Of a stretch of 64,000 nt of DNA, positions 22,655 to 35,838 are shown one piece after another. Source of the stretch: Zygnema cylindricum (taxonomy: Eukaryota > Streptophyta > Zygnematophyceae > Zygnematales > Zygnemataceae); assembly GCA_037447655.1 (NCBI GenBank), contig JBBHKE010001969.1, positions 493,841 through 557,840 on the forward strand, written 5' to 3'. Made by a program: the position numbers and the translations under genes. The notes beneath the pieces were generated by a model. It was not told the origin of the DNA, did not search any database, and saw only the letters and a list, made by a program, of their open reading frames with translations. Position 1 is the stretch's first letter. Each line of letters begins with the position of its first letter.

Positions 22655-22779
22655 ATAATGGTGGCATTCCATCAGAAAATTCTGTAATCAAACGGCGAAC
22701 ATTACAGGATGCTACATTTTGGACGATGTTCTATCGCGCAGACTCTGTAATCCACGTGCTCAAAATTGAATGGTACCAC
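22655..22779 (+). CDS. candidate internal host exon, unknown product
   Basis: A 125-bp segment bounded by acceptor GTTTATAG and donor CAC/GTAAGA, open in one frame: NGGIPSENSVIKRRTLQD, then FWTMFYRADSVIHVLKIEWYH. It starts with two bases of a split codon and ends in phase 0. Composition and splice signals look host-like. The flanks are filled with solo LTRs, so neighbouring exons may lie far away (a possible one is at 39,170). Family not recognised. Confidence 0.45.
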
Positions 22780-23189
22780 GTAAGATAAGACCGTGTATTG
22801 AAAATCCTCAAATGTTTTTCTTACCGACCAGCTTCAAATTGAAGTCTTTATTTGCGTACCATGTACGTGTGGACTAGGTAATCGTACGCGTTAAATTTTA
22901 CACTCTTTGTAGACGCCTTGTCAGTTACCAACTCAATTTTTTCGGGTTTCTAACTTTTATGTTTTTTCACGTGACGAATGAGCGTTGCCACAAATAGTGT
23001 GACGAATGGGCGCTAAAATATAGCGTGATGAAAGTTCGTTACGAGATTATTTTTCTGATTTCGGTTAGGATTTTTGAATAGATTTATCATGTGCAAAATT
23101 TTTAGATTTCCGTTGGTTTCCGGCTTGACACGTATGCTCATTATCCAGCGTATCGTGGCTCAAAATTTTATATAAATGGTGATGTATCT

Positions 23190-24466
23190 TGCAATTCTAT
23201 AGGCTCCATTGCCACACTGAAATCACAGTCCAAAGAAGCTTATCTGGATAGTGCCAACTTCAAGTTGATACAAACCCAAATGACTAACACCTTGACAGTC
23301 ACAACCCTGATACATATTCACCCCTGTGAAAACAAGACCTCCATTCTGCTCAGTTCCACCACAGAATGCAAAGCTTGAACATGTGATTTGGACAATATAT
23401 TCCACTTTGACTTTTTCTTAGAAATAATGCCATCCTGGCAGGCAAAACTCTGATCGACTACACTCCTATGTAGCTTGGACTCCTTTGAGTCCGCAACAAA
23501 AAGAATCACTGAATTTGCTCCCCTGAGCAATAAGTTAAGGTTGGTCAAAGTTGACCTTTATAGTTACAAGCTCTCTTACAGAGATTTACCTACATTTCAC
23601 TGAGACTTCGTCTACCTACTCACGATTACGTACTACTAAACCCTAGTCTATTAGGAACACAATAAATTACAAGAAGGTACAATTGGCAATGTACTTATTG
23701 TACGACCATTGTACGACATGGCCTACAAGGTGGCGCCTGTCAAATCGGGAGCCATGGTTTCTCCTCCCATCTTCTCCGCTATCCAATAATGTGGCGCCAT
23801 GTGGAACCGCGTCACGCTATGTTTTTGAATGCCGCCAAAAGCTCACTTCAAGTGGCGACTGCAACGATGGCCGTCTGATCAAATATATTTTACACTGTTC
23901 AGATTCGCGTACGTGCATCAATTGTTCCTTGCCGTTAGTTTGGTGTTAATTAGCCGTTGCGTTAATGTTTATATTGTTTTCATACCAATTAAATGTATCG
24001 TCTTGTTAACACCTTAGTGGATAAGGCATACGACTACAGAAAGGTCCACAGACCAAGGTTCAAATCCGGCCTAGAGCAATATTTTGGTTATTTGTCAGTT
24101 TGTCTAGGAATTCTCTACGTATACACTTTTAATTACCTATTGTTCCCTATATATCTCTGCGTTGATTCTAGTCTATAGGTTAAAGCTATCGGCTAACAAC
24201 TTCTTTAAGGGATGGCAAGTAGTAGGATCAGATCCTGGTGGTAGTCTCTTTTTGGTACAAAGTAAGAATTAGCCTATTATCTGTCTCCATGGACAGTATA
24301 GACAGCCATGGCTCAAACTCTCTCTCCGGTCTTCAGCTCTCTCTCCGGTCTTCAGTGACTGCAACTAGTATGGGCACTGGAGAGTTGAGCGAGAAGTAGG
24401 CTGCCTCTGCTGACTTAGTCTATTTATTTTTCCATTACAGACATAGAAAATACAAAAAATTCATCA
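23190..24466 (-). mobile_element. solo LTR, copia-type lineage (element sense = minus)
   Basis: Runs from TGCAATTCTATAGG to AATTCATCA, flanked by TATCT and TACCT (four of five match). It shares the U5-side block (CACCCCTGTGAAAAC, CAGTTCCACCACAG), the GTAC block at about 23,655-23,720, the tRNA-like module at 24,011-24,085 and the stem-loop at about 24,320-24,385 with the other LTRs. Confidence 0.75.
24011..24085 (+). other. tRNA-like module in LTR
   Basis: ACCTTAGTGGATAAGGC (A-box-like), then GGTTCAAATCC at 24,057-24,067 (B box consensus), then TTTT at 24,082. It resembles the D- and T-arm sequences of tRNAs, but the stems flanking the anticodon and acceptor do not pair well. Confidence 0.6.
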
Positions 24467-24497
24467 TACCTAGTCAAGGTACCTCACCATTATAGAT

Positions 24498-24720
24498 ACT
24501 TCGAAGAGAATGTTTCTCGAAAACAAATCTCAAAGTCATTGTTACCTCCCAGACCTTTGGAGAATTTTGGCAAGATTATCTTTAATGTTGTTCACGCTCA
24601 TCACAATTTACAGAAACTTTCGAAGCTAATGCTTTGTGAAAAACAAATCCAACGGTCATTGTTACCTCCCAGACCTTCATAGAATTTTGGCAAGATTTTG
24701 TGTAATGTTGTTTGCGCATA
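24498..24720. repeat. tandem duplication of a ~115-bp host segment
   Basis: Two direct copies sharing GTCATTGTTACCTCCCAGAC, GAATTTTGGCAAGATT and AATGTTGTT. On the minus strand each has GTCTGGGAG/GTAACA, which could be a splice donor after a short open segment (NLAKIL), so this may be a duplicated small exon. No family recognised. Confidence 0.5.
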
Positions 24721-24775
24721 AAAACAAAATAAACGATACAGACTGGTATGGATAGGCGCAGATTTATGTAAACTA

Positions 24776-25842
24776 TGCAATTGTGAGACCTCCATAAGTC
24801 CTCAGAATGGACATCTTCAAAGAAGCCTCTATGATAACCCTGACCCCTTTGTGTTTCAGCAAGAACAACTGCCACCCTAGCTGACAAAAACTCTCACCAC
24901 CTTCACCCTTGTGAAGGCAAGACTCCCCTGAGTCTATAGCAAAAAGAATCTCTGAATTTGCTCCCCTGAGCAGTTAGTTATGGAGGGTCAAAGTTGACTT
25001 TTTGTACAAAAGTTTTTTGGGAGAGAGGGTCCTATCTACCAATTTTTCTAAGTCCTATATCTCTCACAAACTCTATCTACTGATGTACGAAACCAATCAT
25101 ATTACACTTCCGTACACAAAAGTACAGCTGTCGATGTACTTTCTGTACGGATACTGTACGACATGGCCTAAAAGTTGACACATGTCATATCCGGATTCGG
25201 TCTAGTAATCCCCGGAGATGCCGCGATCCAAGGTAATTTCGCCACGTGTCATCCGATGTGGCGATGACCACAAACCGCCGAGATTCTCTTCCGCGATCTC
25301 AGCTTTCTTCCCGGCCGTCCGATTGAATGTAGATTTCAATCGTAGCCGTCATAAATACTTGCGCGATATTTATTTCGTTAAAGAAACCAATGCGCGATAC
25401 TCGTTTCTTATACATACCGTAATCCGTACTTTTACATAACAGGATCTATGTATCCTGTAAACAGTTTCAGTTAAATGAATTATCCTAAGTGGCAATTTTA
25501 AAATAAATAACAAACCCTAGAACATGTATCACTAGTCCTCGACTTAACGGATAAGTCTACCGGCTACCGGCTGCTTTACGTTCGGTAGGTACCAAGATCA
25601 AATCCTGGTTCCGACATCTACCCTTTTAGTAAAAAAACTACCTATCGGTAAATCAACTATTCTAATTCCCGTAAACCTCTGGATAGCCTAGGTAGCCATG
25701 GCTCTAGCTTCCTCTCTAACTCCTTAGTGACTGTGACAAGTGTGGGAGTTGGAGAGAGAAGTTAGAGATAGACTGCCTCGGCTTTTTTCTGTATTTCTAT
25801 TTAGACCTAGAAAATACTTAAAAAGGACCATCAATTTCTACA
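24776..25842 (-). repeat. 3' LTR of copia element 1
   Basis: A 1,067-bp LTR ending CAATTTCTACA, directly followed by the polypurine tract (complement of CTCCCCTTATTT). It contains a GTAC block (25,082-25,170), tRNA-like module (25,543-25,627) and stem-loop (25,713-25,757). Confidence 0.85.
25543..25627 (+). other. tRNA-like module in LTR
   Basis: CTTAACGGATAAGTCTACC (A-box-like), GATCAAATCC at 25,596-25,605 (B-box-like), TTTT at 25,624. It is antisense to the pol genes and points into the 3' end of pol. Confidence 0.6.
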
Positions 25843-25855
25843 CTCCCCTTATTTT

Positions 25856-28620
25856 CTAGTCAATCTTTAATTTTAGACCACACTTCTCCCTACAAAAAAT
25901 TAGCTTATGGGAAGGCACAGGTTTGGTCATCATATCTGCTACCATCTCGCTATCTAGTTGGTACACTAAACTGATTATTTTATTTTCTACTTTCTCTCTA
26001 ACAAAGCTGAGTCTAATGTCCATATGTTTGGCTTTGAAATGATGTTTAAGATTGGCAGAAATAGCGATTGCTGCCTGATTATCACAAAATATTTTCTGCA
26101 CACCACTCTTAAGGTGACGAAGCTCACCAAGCAAAGAATTGACCCAAATCAATTCTTTTATAGCAGAGCAAGAGGCCATATACTCAACCTCCATGGTGGA
26201 CTGAGCAATAACCTTTTCTTGTTTGCTACTCCAACAGCAAGCCCCATCACCCACATATAATACATATCCAGAAGTACATCTCCTCATCGGAGCATCACCA
26301 TAACTGGCATCACTCCAAGTAGTGATGTCAATATTCTCCCCACCCAAATGCAACCATAGATCCCTATTTCCTATCAAATATCTAAGGATTCTCTTAGCTC
26401 CCTCCGAATCCCTCTTAGTGGGAGCATTTAGACTTCTACTCAGCACTCCTACAGCTGCAGCTAAATCCGGCCGAGTACAATTCATAAAATAGATTAGACT
26501 TCCCACTACTTGCCTGTAAGGAATAGTCTGCATGAACTTCTGTTCTTTAGGAGACAATTCCTCGTCTAAGACTATGACTCCTTATTCCTCACTCCCCTCA
26601 ATTCCTTTCTTTAACTCCATTGGAGTTGTACAACTATTAGCTTTATCCATCTGAAATTTTTTATGCATGTTCCCTATTGCCTCCCTTTGAGTCAATCTTA
26701 TAATCTTTCTTTTTCGGTCTCTTTCTACTTGAATTCCCAAAATATATCTTGCTTCTCCCATATCCTTCATTTCAAATCTCCCCTTAAGATCGGTTTTCAG
26801 TTTATTAATTTTTTCCATTGATTTACTTAAAACAAGCAAATCATCAACATAAATTGCAATAAATATAACACCTTCATCATCTTCAAAACCATAGATTGAT
26901 TGATCTGAGCTGATCCGGATATATCCCAGACCGATAAGAAACTCATCAAGCTTCTTATTCCACTGTCGAGGCGCTTGTTTTCAAACCATAAAGAGAATTA
27001 ATCAACCGACATACTTTTCTCTCCTCTCCTTCCTCCACAAATCCTTCGGGTTGTCGCATGAAGATCTCCTCTTCCAATTCTCCATGCAAGAAGGCTATCT
27101 TGATGTCCATCTGGTGCACCTCCATGTCATCCGCTTCTGCTAGACTGAGAAGTATGCGGACGGAGGGAAATCTAACGACCAGGGCAAAGATTTCCTCGTA
27201 GTCAATTCCCTCCTTTTGTGAAAAATCCCTTTGCCACTAATCGGGCCTTGTACCGCTCAATTATGTTATCTGGGTTCAGTTTTAATTTGAAAACCCACTT
27301 ACAACCAATTAGTTTTTGGTTAAGTGGACAATCCACCAGCTCCCAAGTATCGACTGCCATAATTGAGGCCAACTCCTCATTGATGGCTTTCTTCCACCGG
27401 TTTCTTTCTGGACAAGTCATCGCCTCTCCATAAGTCTAAGGTTCATCTTGATGAGATAGTTTTATTACCTTGTTATTAACCTGTTTTTCTTGCAATCGTT
27501 TGCTACTTCTCCTCCCCCCCTCAAAATCTGAGGCCGGAATAGATGTTTCTCGTGGATTCTTTCGAACTATCTCACTTCTCCCCTATCCCTTGATTCTGAA
27601 TCAATTTCCACCACGTCTTCCGCTTCGGGTAGAGTTGTCACTAGAGTTTTCGCAGCCGAGTCCTTTTCAGTCTGATTTGTACCTGCAAGGATGTCATCTT
27701 CTCTAAAACCTGGATAGTTAGGAAGCTCAAAGTCATCGGATTTTTCTGACTCAAATCTGATTTTTACTAACTTTGTATACTTGAAGGGATCCACACACTT
27801 TCCTTCATCCATAACTACTAGATGCTTTACTAAGATTATATCTTCCCTTTTTAGATCATAAACTCTATATCCTTTAACATCCTCATCATATCCTAATAAG
27901 TATCGCGGTTTTCCTTTAGGATCTAGCTTCCAATTAGACCGATCTGTATCTAGACTCAATACTTGACTGTTGAAAACCTTTAAGTGAGATATGTCTAGTT
28001 TCCAGCCTGCCCATCTCTCATAAGGTGTTTGATCTTTTATAGCTGAAGTAAGAACTCTATTCTTGAGGTAATTAGCACAATTCATTGCTTCTGCCCAAAA
28101 CCTTTTTCCTATCTTTTTATCTGACAACATACTTCTGGCACTATCACTTAGTGTTCTATTTAACCTTTCAGCCACCCCATTCTGTTCCAGGTTTTCTGGA
28201 ACTGTCTTTTGGTGTTGGACTCCATCTTCCCTCAAAAAATCCTCAAACTGGTTAGAAGTAAACTCTCCACCATTGTCACTGCTTACTCTCTTGATTGGAG
28301 TTTCATGGAGTTTTTGGCTCTATGCTTTAGGATTGTCTAAAACAATCCTAAACTTCTGACTTGTTTTTCAAAAAATACACCCTGGAATACCGAGACCAAT
28401 CATCAGTGATAGTCATCATAAATCTCTTCCCCCTCGGTGAGGGAAATTTAGCCGGTCCCCAAATATCTGTGTGTACTAAATCTAGAATTTTTTCTCCCTT
28501 ATAGGTGGTTGTTTTGGGAAAGGGTAATCTGTGTGCTTTACCTTGAGCGCATCCACTAGAATCACTCATAATCCCTTCCACCACTCCCATCTTTTTCATC
28601 TCTCTTAACTTATCTAGATT
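25856..28620 (-). pseudogene. copia pol remnant of element 1 (integrase, RT, RNase H)
   Basis: From right to left on the minus strand: integrase core with DLVHTDIWGP and TDDWSRYSRVYFLKN (28,348-28,620), its end with EQNGVAERLNRTLSD (27,567-28,235), RT start with WKKAINEELASIM and GCKWVFKLKLNPDN (27,202-27,420), the RT catalytic IAIYVDDLLVLSK near 26,810-26,850, and an RNase H domain with TWSDASYGDAPMRR and IFCDNQAAIAIS (25,856-26,557, open to the natural stop). Frameshifts and stops separate these blocks, so no intact polyprotein remains. The catalytic YVDD and RNase H acidic residues are still readable. Confidence 0.9.
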
Positions 28621-28625
28621 CACAT

Positions 28626-29954
28626 TGTTGTTCTTTGGTCTAAAATAGACCGCAGAAGCGACCCAAACTATCACGCAAAAAGCTAAGCAAAAGTAGGTCG
28701 ACCAACAATCATATGAAATGCATCCTCCATATGCGTACACAGACGCAACAAACAACATTTAGGGTTTCATGGAATAATCAACATAAATAAACCCTATGAC
28801 AACATCTAAGGTTTGATGGAATAATCGACATAAACAAACCCTAGGACAAATGCATAAACAATGCATATCAAACATATATAAAATAACATAAATAAATAAT
28901 AAAAACACATACATCACACATAAACAAGAGTATAATCAAAGTATAATCAAATAATCATTATATCATTCAAAGAGCATGACCTAATCGACAACCCTAAAAT
29001 ACTACATCTTTGGTCCCCACTTTACTAACCAGCATTGATGATTCATTCCTAACAAAGCTCATTCCTATATACAGTATACACTTGTGAGCTGTCAAATAAT
29101 CACTAAGTGTCATAAATTACGTTACTGTCACTAAATCCTATTTACGTATAATAACCTTTTAGTAAGAGTAAACTAATCGTAAGCGTACACCTGAAAGACA
29201 AGCAATCGTAAGCGTACACTTGTCTGCAAATACGACACATAAAGACACACAATTAAACTGTCGATATCCTCATTGATCACCTAAAATATAACTATTTTAA
29301 TCAACACTAAATCATTAATTCAAATAAGACAAAACATTGATGCTTCAAAAATTTACACCGACGCATCCAAAAATCCGCGTCATAAGTGACAACTTGCTTA
29401 GTCACTTGTCGATAAGTCCACGCAGCAAGCCGATGTCACATACTTACGGCCCACTTGATCATACATTCTCAAAATAGTGTGATCCATCAAAAAGCGGTGG
29501 ACGCCGTCTGCCTTCGAAGTACAATACAATCCACTGGTTGAAATAATACGGTACCATCAAAATCTTGTCCGTACCGAAAACCGCGTACTTCGTCATAAAT
29601 GCCGCACGTCAAAATTGAAGTATACTTATCCAAAAAGATTCTTTTGTACCATCGCGTACTTTCCATAATTGTCGCCCGTCACATTAGATTTCGTACGGCC
29701 GGCGTACAATTTAAATATTTCAAACATTTCATATCGGATCGCGAAGCGATCCGCCGTCCATTTCCATTTTGTATTCCGTATTATTCGTACGCTTCTTCGC
29801 GTCACTCAATTTGTAATTTACGTCACTTTAAATTCATTCGTACAATTTCCCCCCAAACTACAAATCCATTCGAACCACCATATTACATTTGGTTACTAAG
29901 TATGCGAACATGCGAGCGCACGCATGTACGAAAATGAATCTTCCAAAAACAACA
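28626..29954. mobile_element. solo LTR of a second family inside element 1
   Basis: Ends TGTTGTTCTTTGG and CCAAAAACAACA, flanked by CACAT (28,621-28,625 and 29,955-29,959), and interrupting the integrase region of element 1; the copia sequence resumes exactly at 29,955. TG/CA ends and a 5-bp duplication identify an LTR with no internal domain. The 1,329 bp contain AAACCCTA repeats on the left and GTACG-rich DNA on the right. It lacks the tRNA-like module and stem-loop of the other LTRs. Confidence 0.88.
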
Positions 29955-30171
29955 CACATGCCCAAGCCTCTTATGCCACATCATAATATCATGAACACCA
30001 GCATACTAAAGTTTCTTTGTTTCATTACTTAAAATCGGCCTAAACATCCCTTAGCTACCTTTCTCAGCAATGAAATAGACCTCCTCCTTAAAACTAGCAG
30101 TAAAGACTCCTTCCTTAGTGCTAGTAAAAAAACCCTTATCATCTAATACAGATGTAAAGATGAGGTTTTTG
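29955..30171 (-). pseudogene. copia element 1, protease/pre-integrase fragment
   Basis: Continuation of element 1 after the solo LTR. It matches the pre-integrase region of element 3 (complement of CATGCCCAAGCCTCTTATGC onward). It stops at 30,171, where element 2's LTR begins. Confidence 0.85.
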
Positions 30172-31219
30172 TGAAACTCTGAGACCTCCATAAGTCCTCA
30201 GAGTAGACAGCTTCCAAGAAGCCTCTAGGATAATCCTGACCCCTTTGTGTTTCAGCAAAAATAACTGCCACCGTGGCAAACAAAAACCCTAACCACCTGC
30301 AACCTTGTGAAGGCAACACTCCCCTGAGTTGATAGCAAAAAGAATCTCTGAATTTGCTCCCCTGAGCAGTAAGTTATGGAGGGTCAAAGTTGACCTTTTG
30401 TACAGAAGCTCTCTGGGAGAAAGGGTCCTATCTTCTAAAGTTTTCTAAGTCCTATCTCTCTCACAAACTTTATCTACTGATGTACGGAACCAATCAGAAT
30501 AGTTCCGTACGCAAAAGTACAGCTGCCGGTGTACTTTAGGTACGGACATTGTACGACATGGCTTAAATGTCGACACATGTCATATCCGGATTCGGTGCCA
30601 TAATCTCCGGAGATTCCACGATCCAACGTAATTTCGCCACGCGTCATCCGATGTGGGGATGGCCACAAACCGCCGAAATCTTCCTCCGCGATCTCGGCGC
30701 TAATTGCGGCCGTCCGATTAGAATGTAATTTAATCGTAGCCGTAATAAATACATGCGCGGTATTTGTTTCATTTACGAAACAAATGCGCGGTATTGAGTT
30801 TTAGTCCGTACCGTAATCCGTACTTTATATATTACCGGATCTATGTATCCCGTAATCTATTATAGTTAAATGAATTATCGTACGTATACATATTTAATTA
30901 ATTATCAAACTATATACTACGTAACATTAATCCTAGACTTAACGGCTAAAGCTACCGGCTATTTCTTGTCTGCCGGCCGGTAGGTACAAGGATCAATTCC
31001 TGTCGCCGGCACATACATTTTAAATAAATAAACCTTAACTAATATAAATTTCTCGTAAACCTCAGGATAGCCTAGGTAGCCATGGCTCTAGCTTCCTCTC
31101 CAATTTCTCAGTGACTGCGACAAGTTTGAGAGTTGGAGAGAGAAGTTAGAGATAGACTGCCTCGACTTCTTTATTTCTTTTCAGACCTAGAAAATACTTT
31201 AAAACCATTAATTTCTACA
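30172..31219 (-). repeat. 3' LTR of copia element 2
   Basis: TGAAACTCTGAGACC to ATTTCTACA, 1,048 bp. Closest to the LTRs of element 3. Contains a GTAC block (30,480-30,560), tRNA-like module and stem-loop (31,097-31,140). It begins with a hairpin, ACTCTGAG pairing with CTCAGAGT. Confidence 0.88.
30938..31021 (+). other. tRNA-like module in LTR
   Basis: CTTAACGGCTAAAGCTACC, then GATCAATTCC at 30,991-31,000, then TTTT at 31,018-31,021. Same architecture as the copies at 25,543 and 41,199. Confidence 0.6.
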
Positions 31220-31363
31220 CTCCCCTTATTTTCTAGTCAATCTTTAATTTCAGACCACACTTCTCCTTGCAGAAAATTAGCTTAGGGGAAGGCACAGGTT
31301 TGGTCATCATATCTGCTACCATCTCACTATCTGGTCGGTACTCTAAACTGATTATTTTATTTT

Positions 31364-34300
31364 CTACTTTCTCTCTACAAAGCTGAGTCTAATGTCCATA
31401 TGTTTGGCTTTAAAATGATGTTTAGGATTGGCAGAAATAGCAATTGCTGCCTGATTATCACAAAATATTTTCTGCACAACACTCTTAAGATGACCAAGTT
31501 CACCAAGTAAAGACTTGACCCACATCAATTCTTTTACAGCAAAGCAAGAGGCCATATACTCAGCCTCCATGGTGGACTGAGCAATAACCTTTTGCTGTTT
31601 GCTATTCCAACAGCAAGCCCCATCACCCACATATAATACATATCCAGAAGTGCATCTCCTCATCGGAGCATCACCATAACTGGAATCACTCCAAGTAGTG
31701 ATGTTAGTATTCTCCCCACCCAAATGCAACCATAGATCCCTAGTTCCTACCAAATATCTAAGGACTCTCTTAGCTGCCTCCCAATCCTTCTTAGTGGGAG
31801 CATTTAGACTTCTACTCAGCACTCCTACAGCTGCAGCTAAATCCGGCTGGGTACAATTCATAAAATAGATTAGACTTCCCACTACTTGCCTGTAAGGAAT
31901 AGTCTACATGAACTTCTGTTCATCAGGAGATAATTCCTCGTCTAAGACTATGACTCCTTCTTCCTCACTCCCCTCACTTCCCTTCTTCAACTCCATTGGA
32001 GTTGTACAACTATTAGCTTTATCCATTTGAAATTTTTCAAGCATGTTCCCTATTGCTTCCTTTTGAGTCAGTTTTATAATTTCCTTTTTCGGTCTCTCTC
32101 TACTTGAATTCCCAAAATATATCTTGCTTCTCCCATATCCTTCATTTCAAATCTCCCCTTAAGATCGGTTTTCAGTTTGTTAATTTTTTCCATTGATTTA
32201 CTTAAAACAAGCAAATCATTAACATAAATTGACATAAATATAAAACCTTCCTCATCTTCAAAAACTTAGATTGAGTGATCTGAGCTGATCCGAATATATC
32301 CCAGACCGGTAAGAAACTCATCAAGCTTCTTATTCCATTGTCGAGGTGCCTGTTTCAAACCATAAATAGATTTAATCAGCCGGCATACCTTACTCTCCTC
32401 TCCTTCCTCCAAAAAACCTTCGGGTTGTCGCATGAAGATCTCCTCTTCCAATTCTCCATGCAAAAAGGCTGTCTTGATGTCCATCTGATGCACTTCCATG
32501 TCTTCCGCCGCTGCTAAACTGAGAAGTATGCGGACGGAGGGAAATCTGACCACCAGGGCAAAGGTTTCCTCGTAGTCAATTCCTTCCTTTTGTGTAAATC
32601 CCTTTGCCACTAATCTGGCCTTGTAGCGCTCGATTGTGTTATCTGGGTTTAGTTTAAATTTGAAAACCCACTTACAACCGATTGGTTTTCGGTTAGGTGG
32701 ACAATCCACCAGCTCCCAAGTATTGGCTGCCATGATTGAAACCATCTCCTCATTGATGGCTGTCTTCCACCGATTTCTTTCTGGATAAGTCATCGCCTCT
32801 CTATAAGTTTGAGGTTCATCTTGATGAGATAGTTTAGGTACCTTGTTATTAACCTTTTTTTCTTGCAGTCTTTTGCTACTTCTCCTCCCCCCCTCAAAAT
32901 CTGAGGCCGGAATAGATGGTTCTCGTGGATTCTTTCGAACAAACTCAACTTCTCCCCTATCCCTTGATTTCGAATCAATTTCCACCACGTCTTCTGCTTC
33001 GGGTAGAGTTGTCACTAGAGTTTCCACAGCCGAGTCCTTTTCGGTCTGATTTTTACCTGCAAGAATGTCATCTTCTCTAAAACCCGGATAGTTAGGAAGC
33101 TCAAAGTCATCGGAATTTTTCTGACTCAAATCTGATTTTTACTGACTTTGTATATTTGAAGGGATCCACAGACTTTCCTTCATCCATAACTACTAGATGC
33201 TTTACTAAGATTATATCTTCCCTTTTTAGATCATAAACTCTATATCCTTTAACATCTTCATCATATCCTAATAAGTATCGCGGTTTTCCTTTAGGATCTA
33301 GCTTCCAATTGGACCGATCAGTATCTAGGCTGAACACTTGACTGCCGAAAACCTTTGAGTGAGATATGTCTGGTTTTCGGCCTGTCCATCTCTCATAAGG
33401 TGTTTGATCTTTTATAGCTGAAGTAAGAACTCTATTTTTGAGGTAATTAGCACAGTTCATTGCATCTGCCCAAAACCTTTTTCCTATCTTTTTATCTGAC
33501 AACATACTTTGTAGCACTATCACTTAGTGTTCTATTTAACCTTTCAGCTACCCCATTCTGTTCCGGATTTCAGGAACTGTCTTTTGGTGTTCAACCCCAT
33601 CTTCCCTCAGAAAATCCTCAAACTGGTTAGAAGTATACTCTCAACCATTGTCACTCCTTACTCTCTTGATTGGAGTTTCATGGAGTTTTTCGCTCCATGC
33701 TTTATATTGTCTAAAACAATCCTCAACTTCGGACTTGTTTTTCAAAAAATATACCCGCGAATACCGAGACCAATCATCAGTTATAGTCATCATAAATCTA
33801 TTCCCCCCCCGGTGAGGGCACTTTAGCCGGTCCCCAAATATCTGTGTGTACTAGATCTAGAATTTTTTCTCCCTTATAGGTGGCTGATTTAGGAAAGGGT
33901 AATCTGTGTGCTTTACCTTGAGCACATCCACTACAATCACTTATATCATCACTTTCACTGAACTGAATCCCTTCCACCACTCCCATCTTTTTCATCTCTC
34001 TTAACTTATCTAGATTCACATGCCCAAGCCTCTTATGCCACATCATAATATCATGAACACCAGCATAATAAAGTTTCTTCTTTTCATTACTTAAGATCAG
34101 CCTAAACATCCCATGGCTACCTTTCTCAGCAATGAAATTGACATCCTCCTCAAAACTAGCAGTAAAGACTCCTTCCCTAGTGCTAGTGAAAAAACCCTTA
34201 TCATCTAATACTGATGTAGAGATAAGATTTTTGTTCAGCTCCGGAATAAACAATACATCGGAGAATGTTAATATGGATGTCTTTCCTTCTACTAACACTT

Positions 34301-34880
34301 TCAGATCTACCGAACCTACAAGAGTAGTAGTGACTATCCTCCCATCCCCGTACTCTATCTCTACGGTGGGAATCTTTCTTATCTTGGTGAACAAGTGCTT
34401 ATCCTTACACATGTGCATGGAGGCACCTGAATCTATAATCCAGCCAGCTTCACCTTTCAATCCACCGTAAGCACATTTCTGCCTTCGTGGAATTTCGACC
34501 TCGTTTTTTGCCTCCAACTCTTTATCCAATAAGAGCTCATCGTCCTTGTCCTCGAATTCCGCCTCATGTACCTATGTCACAAGGGCCTTTTTCTTTCCTA
34601 TCGGGATTCCACCGGTCTACCCCTCCTTTAACCAAAGTTCGGTTAGCTTAGTGCACTCTGCCATATTGTGCCCCGATTTCTTACAAAAATGACATAAACC
34701 TTTGGGAGCCCTTGTTCCGAACTCGTCAGTCTGATTTTTCTGCTCCCTCCCCCCATAGTTTCCGACCGGTTTCCGAGGATCCTTGTTCCTCCAATTGGTC
34801 GCAGCTGGCAGGGATTGCCCACTCTTTCCTCCCATTCGGATCTCAATCGTATTCTCCCGAACGAGAATCATCCCTACCAC
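31364..34880 (-). pseudogene. copia gag-pol remnant of element 2
   Basis: Minus-strand blocks, high to low coordinate: gag zinc knuckle CHFCKKSGHNMAEC (34,617-34,880); protease WIIDSGASMHMC and pre-integrase MMWHKRLGHVNLDKL with CSGCAQGKAHR (33,798-34,529); integrase end YERWTGRKPDISH (33,107-33,523); RT with GCKWVFKFKLNPDN, ARLVAKGFTQKEGIDYEETF and IYGLKQAPRQWNKKLDEF (32,266-33,129); RNase H with TWSDSSYGDAPMRR and IFCDNQAAIAIS (31,364-31,882). Frameshifts and stops lie between blocks, and the gag start lies beyond the nested LTRs at 37,447 onward. Confidence 0.9.
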
Positions 34881-35838
34881 TGAGTTCTATATCCACCTTG
34901 AGTGCGGCAAGTCCTGCATGAAACAGTGAGACCTCCATTGGCCCTCAGAGTAAGCAGATCCAAAAGAAGCTTATCTAGATAGTGCCGACTCCAAATTGAT
35001 ATAAACCCAAATGACTGACCCCTTGACAGTCAGAACCCCAATATAGATTCACCCCTGTGAAATAAGACTTTCTGTGTGCTCAGTTCTACCACAGAATGCA
35101 AAGTTAGAATACGAGTTTTGGACACATTCAACCACTTTGAATTTCCCTTATAAATGCAGCCACCCCGACAGGCATAAACTTTGACCAAATACACCCCTGT
35201 GTAGGTTGGACTCCCCTGAGTCGGCAACAAAAAGAATCACTGAAAATGGTCAAGTAAATTGATAGTTATGGCTGGCCAAAGTTTGCCATTTATACAAGAT
35301 GCTCTCTGGGAGAGGCGACTACCTTGTGAAAAATTATAAGTCCTATTCTCACTCTAAGATCCTATCTATTGACGTACGACACCAATCACTTTACAGTACT
35401 GTACAGATAAGTACAGGTGCCGGTGTACTTTATGTACGACAATCGTACGATATGGTTGAAATGTCGACACATGTCATATATCTATTTGTTCCCGTAATCT
35501 CCGGTGGCGCCGCAATCCAATGTTGACGTGCCACGTGTCATCCTATGTGGTGATGACCGTAAACCGCCAAAAGTACATATCCCGTGATCACGGCGCCTAC
35601 CGTGGTCTTCCGATCAAATCTGGCTACATTTCTAGCCGTTGGAAATAGTCGCGCGGTATTTGTTTCGCGGACGAACCAAATGCGCGGTATCCGTTTCAAT
35701 AAAGAAATCCGTACTCCGTACTATCTATAACTGTATCTATGCCATGCGTATATATTTCCAGTTAAATGAACTAGTCTACGTGAAACTATTTTAATATTTA
35801 TCAAACCTCTTACGTGGTAACGTTAGCTCTAGTCTAAA

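Noticed and set aside
24003-24085. Functional nuclear tRNA gene
   Set aside because: A- and B-box-like sequences and a T-run are present, but no seven-pair acceptor stem or sound anticodon arm can be drawn, and the same module recurs inside LTRs, so it is part of a mobile element.
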